From: Mesorhizobium sp. NFR06
GTDB lineage: Bacteria > Pseudomonadota > Alphaproteobacteria > Rhizobiales > Rhizobiaceae
Reading direction: 5' to 3'
Assembly (NCBI RefSeq): GCF_900115245.1
Contig: NZ_FOVT01000014.1
Span: forward strand, 1 to 64,000
DNA length: 64,000 bases
Under the pieces are notes generated by a model. It was not told the origin of the DNA and ran no database searches. It saw only the letters and a list, made by a program, of their open reading frames with translations. Position numbers and translations under genes: made by a program. Below are positions 24,480 to 32,147 of this stretch, piece after piece. Position 1 is the stretch's first letter; each line of letters begins with the position of its first letter.

Positions 24480-24671
24480 TCAGCTTTTGCGCTGGCTTTC
24501 TTCCTCGATAGCCGCTTCGTGGTACCAGCCGTCGAAGTCCGCATGCTCGCCGCGGAGCGCAGCAAGTTCTGCCGCGAATTTCGCCTTGGCGCCTAAATTT
24601 AAGGCAGACTTGCGTGCTGCCAGCGGGAACATCAGGACTTTTGCCGACGGGCGCGGTTGCATGACTTGCAT
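24480..24671 (-). CDS. Small protein of unknown function (63 aa)
   Basis: A strong Shine-Dalgarno sequence (AAGGAGGG, minus strand, 24677-24684) sits six bases before the ATG, which argues for a real gene. The protein has a basic N-terminal part with VLMFPLAARKSALNLGAKAKFAAEL and an acidic C-terminal half (GEHADFDGWYHEAAIEEESQ). There is no signal peptide or membrane segment. I do not recognise the family. It is convergent with the MFS gene and divergent from glnII. Confidence 0.6.
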   Translation of the reverse strand: MQVMQPRPSAKVLMFPLAARKSALNLGAKAKFAAELAALRGEHADFDGWYHEAAIEEESQRKS

Positions 24672-24741
24672 TGGCTGCCCTCCTTGCTTTCCAGGGGCCT
24701 ATCGATTCAGCTTTCCGCCAAAATAGGTTCTGCGATTCCTT

Positions 24742-24756
24742 TAGGCAATATGCCTA
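24742..24756. promoter_or_regulatory. TAGGCA-N3-TGCCTA palindrome with a third half site, glnII upstream region
   Basis: TAGGCA (24742-24747) and TGCCTA (24751-24756) are a perfect inverted repeat around ATA. Another TGCCTA lies at 24773-24778, exactly 22 bp (two helical turns) downstream of the first TGCCTA. The cluster lies between the divergent 63-aa gene and glnII. The regulator is not identifiable from the sequence. Confidence 0.5.
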
Positions 24757-24769
24757 CGAAAAGATCATA

Positions 24770-24792
24770 TTTTGCCTATGATTTAAGCAAAA
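24770..24792 (+). promoter_or_regulatory. Candidate upstream activator site for glnII (NtrC-type position)
   Basis: TTTTGC (24770-24775) and GCAAAA (24787-24792) form a perfect 6-bp inverted repeat with an 11-bp spacer, centred about 105 bp upstream of the -24 element. That is the usual NtrC enhancer distance. The core does not fit the TGCAC-N7-GTGCA NtrC consensus well, so the assignment rests on position and symmetry. Confidence 0.4.
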
Positions 24793-24885
24793 CCGTCGAC
24801 TGAGCGATCCGAACGCATTGCTGAGATGGCTGAGCAAAATCAACGCCTTGCCAAGAACATTTTGCCGCACCCGCCGAGAGGCGAG

Positions 24886-24900
24886 TGGCATACGATTTGC
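24886..24900 (+). promoter_or_regulatory. Sigma-54 (-24/-12) promoter of glnII
   Basis: TGGCATACGATTTGC places GG at 24887-24888 and GC at 24899-24900, exactly 10 bp apart, as in the consensus TGGCAC-N5-TTGC. Transcription would start near 24912, giving a leader of about 70 nt. Rhizobial glnII genes are known to be driven by NtrC and sigma-54 under nitrogen limitation. The rest of the 311-bp gap (24672-24982) holds the operators listed separately. Confidence 0.85.
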
Positions 24901-24982
24901 TTTTTAACGATCGGCAGGCCGGCTTGGCCCGGCCATGCGTTGATGCCGCCATGGTGGCGTCCAAGCAACGAGAGGCACTGGA

Positions 24983-26023
24983 ATGACCAAATACAAGCTC
25001 GAGTATATCTGGCTCGACGGCTACACCCCGACCCCCAATCTGCGCGGCAAGACCCAGATCAAGGAGTTTGCCGAGTTCCCGACGCTCGAGCAGCTGCCGC
25101 TGTGGGGCTTCGATGGTTCCTCCACCAACCAGGCCGAGGGCCGCAGCTCCGACTGCGTGCTGAAGCCGGTCGCGCTTTATCCGGATCCCGCCCGCACCAA
25201 CGGCATCCTGGTCATGTGCGAAGTCATGATGCCCGACGGCGTCACCCCGCATGAATCGAACAGCCGCGCGACCATCCTCGACGACGAGGATGCATGGTTC
25301 GGCTTCGAGCAGGAGTATTTCTTCTACAAGGACGGTCGTCCGCTCGGCTTCCCCGAGAGCGGCTATCCGGCGCCGCAGGGCCCGTATTACACCGGCGTCG
25401 GCTACAAGAATGTCGGCGACGTCGCCCGCCAGATCGTCGAGGAGCATCTCGACCTCTGCCTGGCCGCCGGCATCAATCACGAAGGCATCAATGCCGAAGT
25501 GGCGAAGGGCCAGTGGGAGTTCCAGATTTTCGGCAAGGGCTCCAAGAAGGCCGCCGACCAGATCTGGATGGCGCGCTACCTGCTGCTGCGCCTGACCGAA
25601 AAATACGGCATCGACATCGAGTTCCATTGCAAGCCGCTCGGCGACACCGACTGGAACGGCTCGGGCATGCACTGCAACTTCTCGACCAAGTATATGCGCG
25701 AAGTCGGCGGCAAGGCCTATTTCGAGGCGCTGATGGCGCAGTTCGAAAAGAACCTGATGGATCATATCGCCGTCTACGGCCCGGACAACGACAAGCGCCT
25801 GACCGGCAAGCATGAGACCGCGCCGTGGAACAAGTTTTCCTACGGTGTCGCCGACCGCGGTGCCTCGATCCGCGTGCCGCACTCCTTCGTCAAGAACGAC
25901 TACAAGGGCTATCTGGAAGATCGCCGCCCGAACTCGCAGGGCGACCCCTACCAGATCGCCTCGCAGGTGCTGAAGACAATCTCGCAGGTTTCGACCGACG
26001 CGAAGGTTTCGGCCGCCGCCTGA
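24983..26023 (+). CDS. glnII: Glutamine synthetase II (eukaryote-like type)
   Basis: 346 residues, the GSII length, versus about 470 for GSI. It starts MTKYKLEYIWLDGYTPTPNLRGK. GFDGSSTNQAEGRSSDC, FGFEQEYFFYK and the ammonia/ATP-site region GINHEGINAEVAKGQWEFQ are typical. It makes glutamine from glutamate and ammonia in the cytoplasm and is not controlled by adenylylation. AACGAGAGGCACTGGA precedes the ATG. It converges with glnB-glnA, so both glutamine synthetases share one locus. Confidence 0.97.
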   Translation: MTKYKLEYIWLDGYTPTPNLRGKTQIKEFAEFPTLEQLPLWGFDGSSTNQAEGRSSDCVLKPVALYPDPARTNGILVMCEVMMPDGVTPHESNSRATILDDEDAWFGFEQEYFFYKDGRPLGFPESGYPAPQGPYYTGVGYKNVGDVARQIVEEHLDLCLAAGINHEGINAEVAKGQWEFQIFGKGSKKAADQIWMARYLLLRLTEKYGIDIEFHCKPLGDTDWNGSGMHCNFSTKYMREVGGKAYFEALMAQFEKNLMDHIAVYGPDNDKRLTGKHETAPWNKFSYGVADRGASIRVPHSFVKNDYKGYLEDRRPNSQGDPYQIASQVLKTISQVSTDAKVSAAA

Positions 26024-26071
26024 TCGCTTTCATGGTTCGGGCTTGCAGGCCCGCTGCGTGATCGGAATGAC

Positions 26072-26105
26072 AAAGGCCCCGGTGGAAAACGCCGGGGCCT
26101 TTTTT
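26072..26105 (+). terminator. Intrinsic terminator of glnII
   Basis: AAAGGCCCCGG (26072-26082) and CCGGGGCCTTT (26092-26102) form an 11-bp perfect stem around a 9-nt loop, with a run of seven T from 26100. It lies 50 bp after the glnII stop. Confidence 0.95.
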
Positions 26106-26182
26106 GGTTATCCTCGCCGAAGTGGCGCGACGCCTGCCGCTTTGAATCTGCGCAGAAACGTTCGCTCGCGGGCCTAGAGACG

Positions 26183-26209
26183 GATTCCGGGTCGATTCGA
26201 CCTGAAATC
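26183..26209. repeat. Palindromic repeat copy (GGGTCGA-type) between glnII and glnA
   Basis: A 27-bp palindrome with GATT and AATC ends and the core GGTCGA-T-TCGACC (26190-26202). It matches the first module of the composite element at 39469-39494 in layout and in nearly every base of the arms. GAGACGG (26177-26183) and CCGTCTC (26242-26248) form a further inverted pair around it. Confidence 0.6.
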
Positions 26210-26250
26210 AGCGTCCAGGAAAACACCACGGAGCGCGAAACCCGTCTCCG

Positions 26251-26292
26251 AAATGAAAAGCCCTTGGAGGCGGCTACCTCCAAGGGCTTGAT
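26251..26292 (-). terminator. Intrinsic terminator of glnB-glnA
   Basis: On the minus strand AAGCCCTTGGAGG (26289-26277) pairs perfectly with CCTCCAAGGGCTT (26270-26258) around a 6-nt loop, followed by TTTTCATTT. It lies 24 bp after the glnA stop. Confidence 0.9.
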
Positions 26293-26312
26293 TTCAGCGT
26301 CCGATCAGAAGC

Positions 26313-27722
26313 TTAGACCGAATAGTACATGTCGTACTCGACCGGGTGCGGGGTCATCTCGAAGCGCATGACTTCCGCCATCTTCAGCTCGATGTAGGAA
26401 TCGATCTGGTCGTCGTCGAAGACGCCGCCGGCCTTCAGGAAGCCGCGGTCCTTGTCGAGGTTCTGCAGCGCCTCGCGCAGCGAGCCGCAGACGGTCGGGA
26501 TCTTCTTCAGCTCCTTCGGCGGCAGGTCGTAAAGATCCTTGTCCATTGGCTGTCCCGGGTGGATCTTGTTCTTGATGCCGTCGAGGCCGGCCATCAGCAT
26601 GGCGGCGAAGCCGAGATAGGGGTTCGCGCCCGGATCGGGGAAGCGGACCTCGACGCGCTTCGACTTCGGCGAAGAGCCGAACGGAATGCGGCAGGAGGCC
26701 GAGCGGTTGCGCGCCGAATAAGCAAGCAGCACCGGCGCTTCGTAACCCGGCACCAGACGCTTGTAGGAGTTGGTGAGCGGGTTGGTGAAGGCGTTGATCG
26801 CCTTGGCGTGCTTGATGATGCCGCCGATGTAATAGAGGCAGGTCTCCGACAGACCGGCATATTCGTTGCCGGCGAAGGTCGGCTTGCCGCCCTTCCAGAT
26901 CGACTGGTGCACGTGCATGCCCGAGCCGTTGTCGCCGAACACCGGCTTCGGCATGAAGGTGGCCGTCTTGCCGTAGGCGTTGGCGACTTGGTGCACGACA
27001 TACTTGTAGATCAGCATTTTGTCGGCGTTGCGCACCAGCGTGTCGAACTTGATGCCGAGCTCGTGCTGGGCGGCCGCGACCTCATGGTGATGCTTTTCGA
27101 CGCGCACGCCCATTTCGGCGAGCACGGTCAGCATTTCAGAACGCATGTCCTGGCACGAATCGACCGGCGGCACCGGGAAATAGCCGCCCTTGATGCGCGG
27201 ACGGTGGCCGAGATTACCGGTCTCGTAGTCGGTGTCGTCATTGGACGGCAATTCGGTCGAGTCCAGCCGGAAGCCGGTGTTGTACGGATCGGCCTTGTAC
27301 TTGACGTCGTCGAACACGAAGAACTCGGCCTCGGGGCCGACATAGATGGTGTCGCCGATGCCCTCCGACTTCATATAGGCCTCGGCCTTCTTGGCGGTGC
27401 CGCGCGGATCGCGGTTGTAGGCCTCGCCGGAGATCGGATCGAGGATGTCGCACAGGATGACCATGGTCGACTGGGCGAAGAACGGATCCATATGGACGGT
27501 GTCGGTATCCGGCATCAGCACCATGTCGGACTCGTTGATCGCTTTCCAGCCGGCGATCGAGGAGCCATCGAACATGACGCCGTCGGCGAACATGTCCTCC
27601 TCGACCTCGACGACATCCATCGTCACATGCTGCAGCTTGCCCCGCGGATCGGTGAAGCGCAGGTCGACGAATTTCACGTCGTTATCCTTAATCTGCTTCA
27701 TGATGTCTTTGGCTGTCGTCAT
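26313..27722 (-). CDS. glnA: Glutamine synthetase type I
   Basis: 469 residues. MFDGSSIAGWKAINESDM, FGPEAEFFVFDDV-like VGPEAEFFVFDDV, GDNGSGMHVHQSIWK and the adenylylation Tyr398 in MDKDLYDLPPKE mark GSI-beta, which is regulated by GlnE. It assimilates ammonia. It lies 46 bp downstream of glnB and is cotranscribed with it. Converging glnII offers a second, non-adenylylated route. Confidence 0.98.
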   Translation of the reverse strand: MTTAKDIMKQIKDNDVKFVDLRFTDPRGKLQHVTMDVVEVEEDMFADGVMFDGSSIAGWKAINESDMVLMPDTDTVHMDPFFAQSTMVILCDILDPISGEAYNRDPRGTAKKAEAYMKSEGIGDTIYVGPEAEFFVFDDVKYKADPYNTGFRLDSTELPSNDDTDYETGNLGHRPRIKGGYFPVPPVDSCQDMRSEMLTVLAEMGVRVEKHHHEVAAAQHELGIKFDTLVRNADKMLIYKYVVHQVANAYGKTATFMPKPVFGDNGSGMHVHQSIWKGGKPTFAGNEYAGLSETCLYYIGGIIKHAKAINAFTNPLTNSYKRLVPGYEAPVLLAYSARNRSASCRIPFGSSPKSKRVEVRFPDPGANPYLGFAAMLMAGLDGIKNKIHPGQPMDKDLYDLPPKELKKIPTVCGSLREALQNLDKDRGFLKAGGVFDDDQIDSYIELKMAEVMRFEMTPHPVEYDMYYSV

Positions 27723-27768
27723 GTTGTTTCTTCCCTGTGTGATGACGTCCGGAATGGTGAAGGGTCGG

Positions 27769-28107
27769 TCAGATGGCGTCGATGCCGGTCTCGCCGGTGC
27801 GGATGCGCACCACTTCCTCTATATTTGAGACGAAGATCTTTCCATCGCCGATGCGGCCCGTTTGCGCCGCTTTGCGGATAGCCTCGATGGCGCCTTCGAC
27901 AGCCTCGTCGCCGAGCACCACCTCGATCTTCACCTTGGGCAGGAAGTCGACGACATATTCGGCGCCGCGATAGAGTTCGGTATGTCCCTTCTGACGGCCG
28001 AAACCCTTGGCCTCGGTGACGGTGATGCCTTGCAGTCCGGCCTCCTGAAGCGCTTCCTTCACTTCGTCCAGCTTGAATGGCTTGATGATCGCTTCGATCT
28101 TTTTCAT
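27769..28107 (-). CDS. glnB: Nitrogen regulatory protein P-II
   Basis: 112 residues from the ATG at 28107 (MKKIEAIIKPFKLDEVKEAL), the universal PII start. An upstream in-frame ATG at 28131 adds eight non-conserved residues. The T-loop GRQKGHTELYRGAEYVVDFLPK carries Tyr51, the uridylylation site for GlnD. The B-loop and C-terminal signature TGRIGDGKIFVSNIEEVVRIRTGE are intact. PII relays glutamine, 2-oxoglutarate and ATP/ADP status to NtrB and GlnE. Confidence 0.98.
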   Translation of the reverse strand: MKKIEAIIKPFKLDEVKEALQEAGLQGITVTEAKGFGRQKGHTELYRGAEYVVDFLPKVKIEVVLGDEAVEGAIEAIRKAAQTGRIGDGKIFVSNIEEVVRIRTGETGIDAI

Positions 28108-28167
28108 GTAGAAAGTGGCCTCCACTGCCAAGAAGACGGGTTGTGTGCCCCGCTTGCGCCTTCATCT

Positions 28168-28184
28168 AGCACGAACTGTGCCAA
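28168..28184 (-). promoter_or_regulatory. Sigma-54 (-24/-12) promoter of glnB-glnA
   Basis: On the minus strand TTGGCACAGTTCGTGCT carries GG (28182-28181) and GC (28170-28169) exactly 10 bp apart and a perfect TGGCAC -24 element. Transcription would begin near 28157, about 50 nt before the glnB ATG. Control of rhizobial glnBA by NtrC and sigma-54 is established. Confidence 0.85.
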
Positions 28185-28311
28185 CCCAGAGGAATACAGA
28201 CGGCGCAGGGCGTTTTCGATCCCGTGCCGCGTTCGGATGTAAATTCGCGTCATCCGCTGCATCGGATGCGTCATGGACGCCCAAACCTATTACATCGCTC
28301 CTCCCCGCGTC

Positions 28312-28328
28312 TGCGCAAAAAATGGGCA
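28312..28328. promoter_or_regulatory. Candidate NtrC site upstream of glnB
   Basis: TGCGCAAAAAATGGGCA keeps the TGCNC-N7-GNGCA layout of the NtrC consensus with about 12 of 17 bases matching TGCACCAAAATGGTGCA. It lies about 130 bp upstream of the glnB -24 element. The surrounding stretch (28108-28455) contains no supported gene, only these control sites and the presumed nnrD promoter. Confidence 0.5.
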
Positions 28329-28455
28329 GACAGCGCAATTTCCAGGCAGAACCCCCCTCGGATGCGACCGTATTTGCAGGACGATGCGCGGTCGCGATGG
28401 TTTGCGTCGAACCGAAAACTGGACAATGCTTGATCGCATGATGATCGGCAATCCC

Positions 28456-29973
28456 ATGCGCAATGAACTTCTGTCGCCAACCGAAATGGCCGAGGCCGAC
28501 AAGTTGGCGATAGCGGCCGGGCCGCTCGACGGCTACGGATTGATGCAACGCGCCGGCGAGGCGGTCGCCGCGGTCGTGCTGGCGCGCTACCCAGGCGCGA
28601 CGAGGGTGCATGTGCTGTGCGGCCCCGGCAACAATGGCGGCGACGGTTATGTCGTGGCGCGGTTGCTGGCCGAGGCCGGCGTCGATGTGGTCCTGTGGGC
28701 GTCGGGCGAACCGCGGACAGGCAGCGACGCCGCGCGGGCGGCCGCCGACTGTCGGATCGAGCGAAAGCCGTTATCGGCCTTTCAGGCGGAACCCGGCTCG
28801 CTCGTCGTCGATGCGCTCTATGGAGCCGGCCTGTCAAAGCCCCTCTCGGGCGATGCCGCCAAGGCGGTTCAGGCAGTGACGGAACTCGATCTGCCGGTGG
28901 TGGCCGTCGACCTGCCTTCGGGCGTTTCCGGCGACAGCGGCGACGTTCTCGGCTCGGCCTTTCGCGCGATCCTCACGGTGACCTTCGCACGAAAAAAGCC
29001 CGGGCACCTGCTTCTGCCCGGCCGCGAGCGATGCGGCGAGACCGTAGTGGCCGACATCGGCATTCGTGACGAGATTATCGACGAGGTCGCGCCACGTGCC
29101 TTCGAGAACCGGCCCGGGCTCTGGATCGCGAACTTTCCCGTGCCGGCGGTCGACGCGCATAAATACAAGCGCGGTCATACCGGCGTCTTTTCGGGCGGGC
29201 CATCGGCAACGGGCGCGGCGCGCCTTTCTGCGCTTGCGGCGGCAAGAAGCGGGGCAGGAGCCGTCACCGTGCTCTCGCCGGCAAACGCCATGCAAGTCAA
29301 CGCGGCGCATCTCACCTCGATCATGCTGCGCAAGGTCGACGCGATCGAGGACGTCCACGACGTTATCGGCGATCGCCGGCCGTCCACCTTTGTCCTCGGC
29401 CCCGGCTTCGGCATCGGTGACAAGGCGCGTGATTTCACCCTTGCCGTGCTCGCCAAGAAACGCCAGGGCGGCCGCGGCGAGGGCCTTGTGCTCGACGCCG
29501 ACGGCATCACGTCCTTTCGCAATGCGGCCTCGACGCTGTTCGAGGCAGCCGGCAGGCCGGACGCGCCGGCATTGATCATGACGCCGCATGAGGGCGAGTT
29601 CGGCAGGCTGTTTGCGGACATTGCCGGCGACAAGGCCCTATCGAAACTGGCCAAGGCGCGCGCCGCCGCGCAGCGCTCCAACGCCGTGATCGTCTATAAG
29701 GGCGCCGACAGCGTGATCGCATCGCCGGATGGTCGCGCGGCGATCAACAGCAATGGCGCTGCCTGGCTTGCCACGGCCGGCTCGGGCGACGTGCTGGCGG
29801 GCATTATCGCGGGCTCGCTTGCCCAGGGCATGCCGGCTTTCGAGGCGGCTTGCGCCGGGGTCTGGATTCATGCCGAAGCCGGCCGTCGCTTTGGGCCGGG
29901 TTTGATAGCCGAGGACCTGCCTCTGGCCATGGTGCCGGTTCTCCGCGAACTGATGGAGAGCACTGCCCGATGA
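28456..29973 (+). CDS. nnr: Bifunctional NAD(P)H-hydrate epimerase / ADP-dependent dehydratase
   Basis: 505 residues from the ATG at 28456; in-frame ATGs at 28426, 28438 and 28441 are possible and none has a strong binding site. The N-terminal YjeF_N epimerase domain (about 1-205) has the AGEAVAAVV and CGPGNNGGDGYVVARLLAEAG motifs. The C-terminal ribokinase-like dehydratase domain (about 225-500) has GGPSATGAARLSALAAARSGAG, TPHEGEFGRLF and the catalytic NSNGAAWLATAGSGDVLAGIIAG. It repairs damaged NAD(P)H hydrates. It is divergent from glnB. Confidence 0.93.
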   Translation: MRNELLSPTEMAEADKLAIAAGPLDGYGLMQRAGEAVAAVVLARYPGATRVHVLCGPGNNGGDGYVVARLLAEAGVDVVLWASGEPRTGSDAARAAADCRIERKPLSAFQAEPGSLVVDALYGAGLSKPLSGDAAKAVQAVTELDLPVVAVDLPSGVSGDSGDVLGSAFRAILTVTFARKKPGHLLLPGRERCGETVVADIGIRDEIIDEVAPRAFENRPGLWIANFPVPAVDAHKYKRGHTGVFSGGPSATGAARLSALAAARSGAGAVTVLSPANAMQVNAAHLTSIMLRKVDAIEDVHDVIGDRRPSTFVLGPGFGIGDKARDFTLAVLAKKRQGGRGEGLVLDADGITSFRNAASTLFEAAGRPDAPALIMTPHEGEFGRLFADIAGDKALSKLAKARAAAQRSNAVIVYKGADSVIASPDGRAAINSNGAAWLATAGSGDVLAGIIAGSLAQGMPAFEAACAGVWIHAEAGRRFGPGLIAEDLPLAMVPVLRELMESTAR

Positions 29974-30068
29974 GAGGTTGGTGTTCCTCGTCGCGGTCTT
30001 TCCCTTGGCCGCTTCGCTCAGACCGGAGGTGAATGCCGGCTTTGGCGAGGCCCCAGAGGATCGGGTTT

Positions 30069-31094
30069 TCAGGCTTCCTGCTTGCGGCGCGCCTGCGCAA
30101 CAGCGTCGGCCAAAGCTGCAAGAACCCGTTCCTCGCTGACGCCGCGCGTATCGTAAACCCAGCTCGGCGTCGAAATTGGCGGCTCGAGAAACCTGACCTG
30201 GTCGTTCACCGGTCCGGTCTCATAGGAGCGGTTCGATCCGAAGATAAGCACACAAGGTCCGCCCAAAGCCGCGGCTGCATGGCACAGCCCGCCGTCGACG
30301 CCGAGGAACACGGTCGAGGCAGCAATCTGGCATATGGCATCGGTGAGTTGCGGTGTCGACGTGAAATCCACTGCCTCCGGGAACTCGGCGCGGATCCGGC
30401 CGGCGGCCTCGCGTTCGCGCGGACCGCCGACGATCCATACCGACCAGCCGCGCCTTGCGTGGTCCTGCGCTACCGATGTGAAACGCTCCGCCGGCCATGA
30501 GCGAAAGTTGGTGAACGCCGAGGTGTAAAGCGCCAGCGCCGGCCGCGCCGGATCGATCCCGTGCCGGGCGCGCCAATCCGAAACTTCCTCGGCCGAAACC
30601 GCCATTTGCGGCGGAGGCAGACGCATGTCGTCGGCAGGCTTCTCGCCCAGCATCGCGATCGCGCAGACTTGCTCGAACAATCTCGTCTTGCGCGGGCCGA
30701 ACGCCACGAAGCTCTTCAGCCAGCCGGCCGGCAGGCGGTTGACCATGCCGAACTGGAACTCGCGCGGATAGCCGATGCGTTCGGGTATGCCGGCGAGCCA
30801 TGGCACAAGCGCCGCCTTGGTGCTGCTGGTGAGCATGTAGGCTGCCTGGTAAACCTCCTCGCGAAGTTCACGCGCCAGGCGTGCCCGTTCTTTCAGCCCC
30901 GGCTTCCAATGTTTCTCCACGATCCAGGTCTTGCGAATATGCGGCATGAGCCGCGCCAGCGGCGCGGCAAGAGGCGAGGTGGCAACGTCGATCGGATGCC
31001 CAGGAAATTTCTCGGCGAGGATCTGGATCGCCGAGTGGCAACGGATGAAATCACCGATCGCCGGCAGGCAGAAGACGAGGATGGGACGCAACAA
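30069..31094 (-). CDS. Glycosyltransferase family 9 (heptosyltransferase-like)
   Basis: 341 residues of GT-B fold. MLRPILVFCLPAIGDFIRCHSAIQIL is the GT9 opening with the GD acceptor-site motif, and LGVDGGLCHAAAALGGPCVLIFGSN is the nucleotide-sugar motif seen in WaaC/WaaF (D-G-G-x-x-H). It should add a heptose or related sugar to the lipopolysaccharide core at the inner membrane. The next gene, 58 bp upstream on the same strand, is a GT4, so the pair probably forms an envelope-glycan unit. The exact sugar is not inferable. Confidence 0.85.
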   Translation of the reverse strand: MLRPILVFCLPAIGDFIRCHSAIQILAEKFPGHPIDVATSPLAAPLARLMPHIRKTWIVEKHWKPGLKERARLARELREEVYQAAYMLTSSTKAALVPWLAGIPERIGYPREFQFGMVNRLPAGWLKSFVAFGPRKTRLFEQVCAIAMLGEKPADDMRLPPPQMAVSAEEVSDWRARHGIDPARPALALYTSAFTNFRSWPAERFTSVAQDHARRGWSVWIVGGPREREAAGRIRAEFPEAVDFTSTPQLTDAICQIAASTVFLGVDGGLCHAAAALGGPCVLIFGSNRSYETGPVNDQVRFLEPPISTPSWVYDTRGVSEERVLAALADAVAQARRKQEA

Positions 31095-31151
31095 ACGCTA
31101 CCTTTTCGATCCGGAACAGTCGCTGCCGATGGCAAGCATGACGGTGATTTG

Positions 31152-32093
31152 TCACGGAAGCGCTTCGCCATCAAGGATGCGGGCATAGAGTTGCAGATAG
31201 GCTTTCGCCGCCTTCTGGATCGGAAACCGGTCTGCCGCGGATTCGCGGCATCTTTGCGCCGACAAACCGCCGATTTCGCCGAACCCGCGCGCGAACTCCT
31301 CGTCCGTGTCGAAGAAGCGCCCGGTATCGGCATCGACGGTTTCGGGCAGCGCGCCATGCGCCGTCGTCAAAACCGGCGTACCGCACAGCATGGATTCGAC
31401 CGGCGCGTTGCCGAAAGGCTCTTCCCAGGAAATCGGGTTCAGAAAAGCCTTGGTCTCGCCCAACAGGCGTACCTTCGGTTCGCCGTCGACCATGCCGTGG
31501 TAGCGGAAGCGGGACGACAGGCTTTTGAAGAAGACGCCCTCGCGGCGGGTCTTGCTGCGGCCAAGCAGCTTCCAGCGCGAACCGCCGGCGATATCGAGCT
31601 TGAAATCATACTTTTTCGCGAGGTCCACCGCTCGGTTGAGGCCCTTTCCGGCCCGCGCGATGGCTGCCATGAAAAACAGATGGTCGTTCTTCGAAGGCGC
31701 CAGCCGATAGGCGTCCACCGGAAACCCATTGTAGACGAAGGTCTTGCGGCCATGCAGCTCGGCATGGCGGGCGCTGATGAAGCTCCAGTTCGGCTGCGGC
31801 CTCGGGTAATCCGGCAGATGGCCGCGTTCCGTATTGAGCGTCGGAAAGGGAACCTCAACCTTCCAGGCATGGAGATGGACGATGTCGGTGTCCCTGGGAA
31901 CAGCCGCGCGGCATTCGTCATTGGTGACGGCGTGGCGGACCTCGCACATCGGATGCGACGATCCCGGGCCGGCGATCAACGTCACCTGATGCCCCATCTT
32001 GACCATCTCCGTGGTCAGCCATTCGACCTGCCGCTGGATGCCGCCATAGCCTTTGCACGGAATAAGGCCCTGGGCCGCAAGCGCTATTCGCAT
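31152..32093 (-). CDS. Glycosyltransferase family 4
   Basis: 313 residues. The N-terminal motif PCKGYGGIQRQVEWLTTEMVKMGHQVTLIA and the C-terminal E-x7-E motif in SWEEPFGNAPVESMLCGTPVL are GT4 hallmarks. Retaining GT4 enzymes transfer sugars from nucleotide donors to LPS core or polysaccharide. It is shorter than usual (about 350-400) but has both Rossmann halves. It precedes the GT9 gene. Confidence 0.88.
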   Translation of the reverse strand: MRIALAAQGLIPCKGYGGIQRQVEWLTTEMVKMGHQVTLIAGPGSSHPMCEVRHAVTNDECRAAVPRDTDIVHLHAWKVEVPFPTLNTERGHLPDYPRPQPNWSFISARHAELHGRKTFVYNGFPVDAYRLAPSKNDHLFFMAAIARAGKGLNRAVDLAKKYDFKLDIAGGSRWKLLGRSKTRREGVFFKSLSSRFRYHGMVDGEPKVRLLGETKAFLNPISWEEPFGNAPVESMLCGTPVLTTAHGALPETVDADTGRFFDTDEEFARGFGEIGGLSAQRCRESAADRFPIQKAAKAYLQLYARILDGEALP

Positions 32094-32147
32094 TTCGTCT
32101 CCGCGCTCATGTTAGCGGTTGTCATCCTTTCGGCCGATGGAGATATT

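Noticed and set aside
26177..26248. Second terminator between glnII and glnA
   Set aside because: GAGACGG/CCGTCTC pair across 58 bp but no T tract follows; true terminators lie on both sides.
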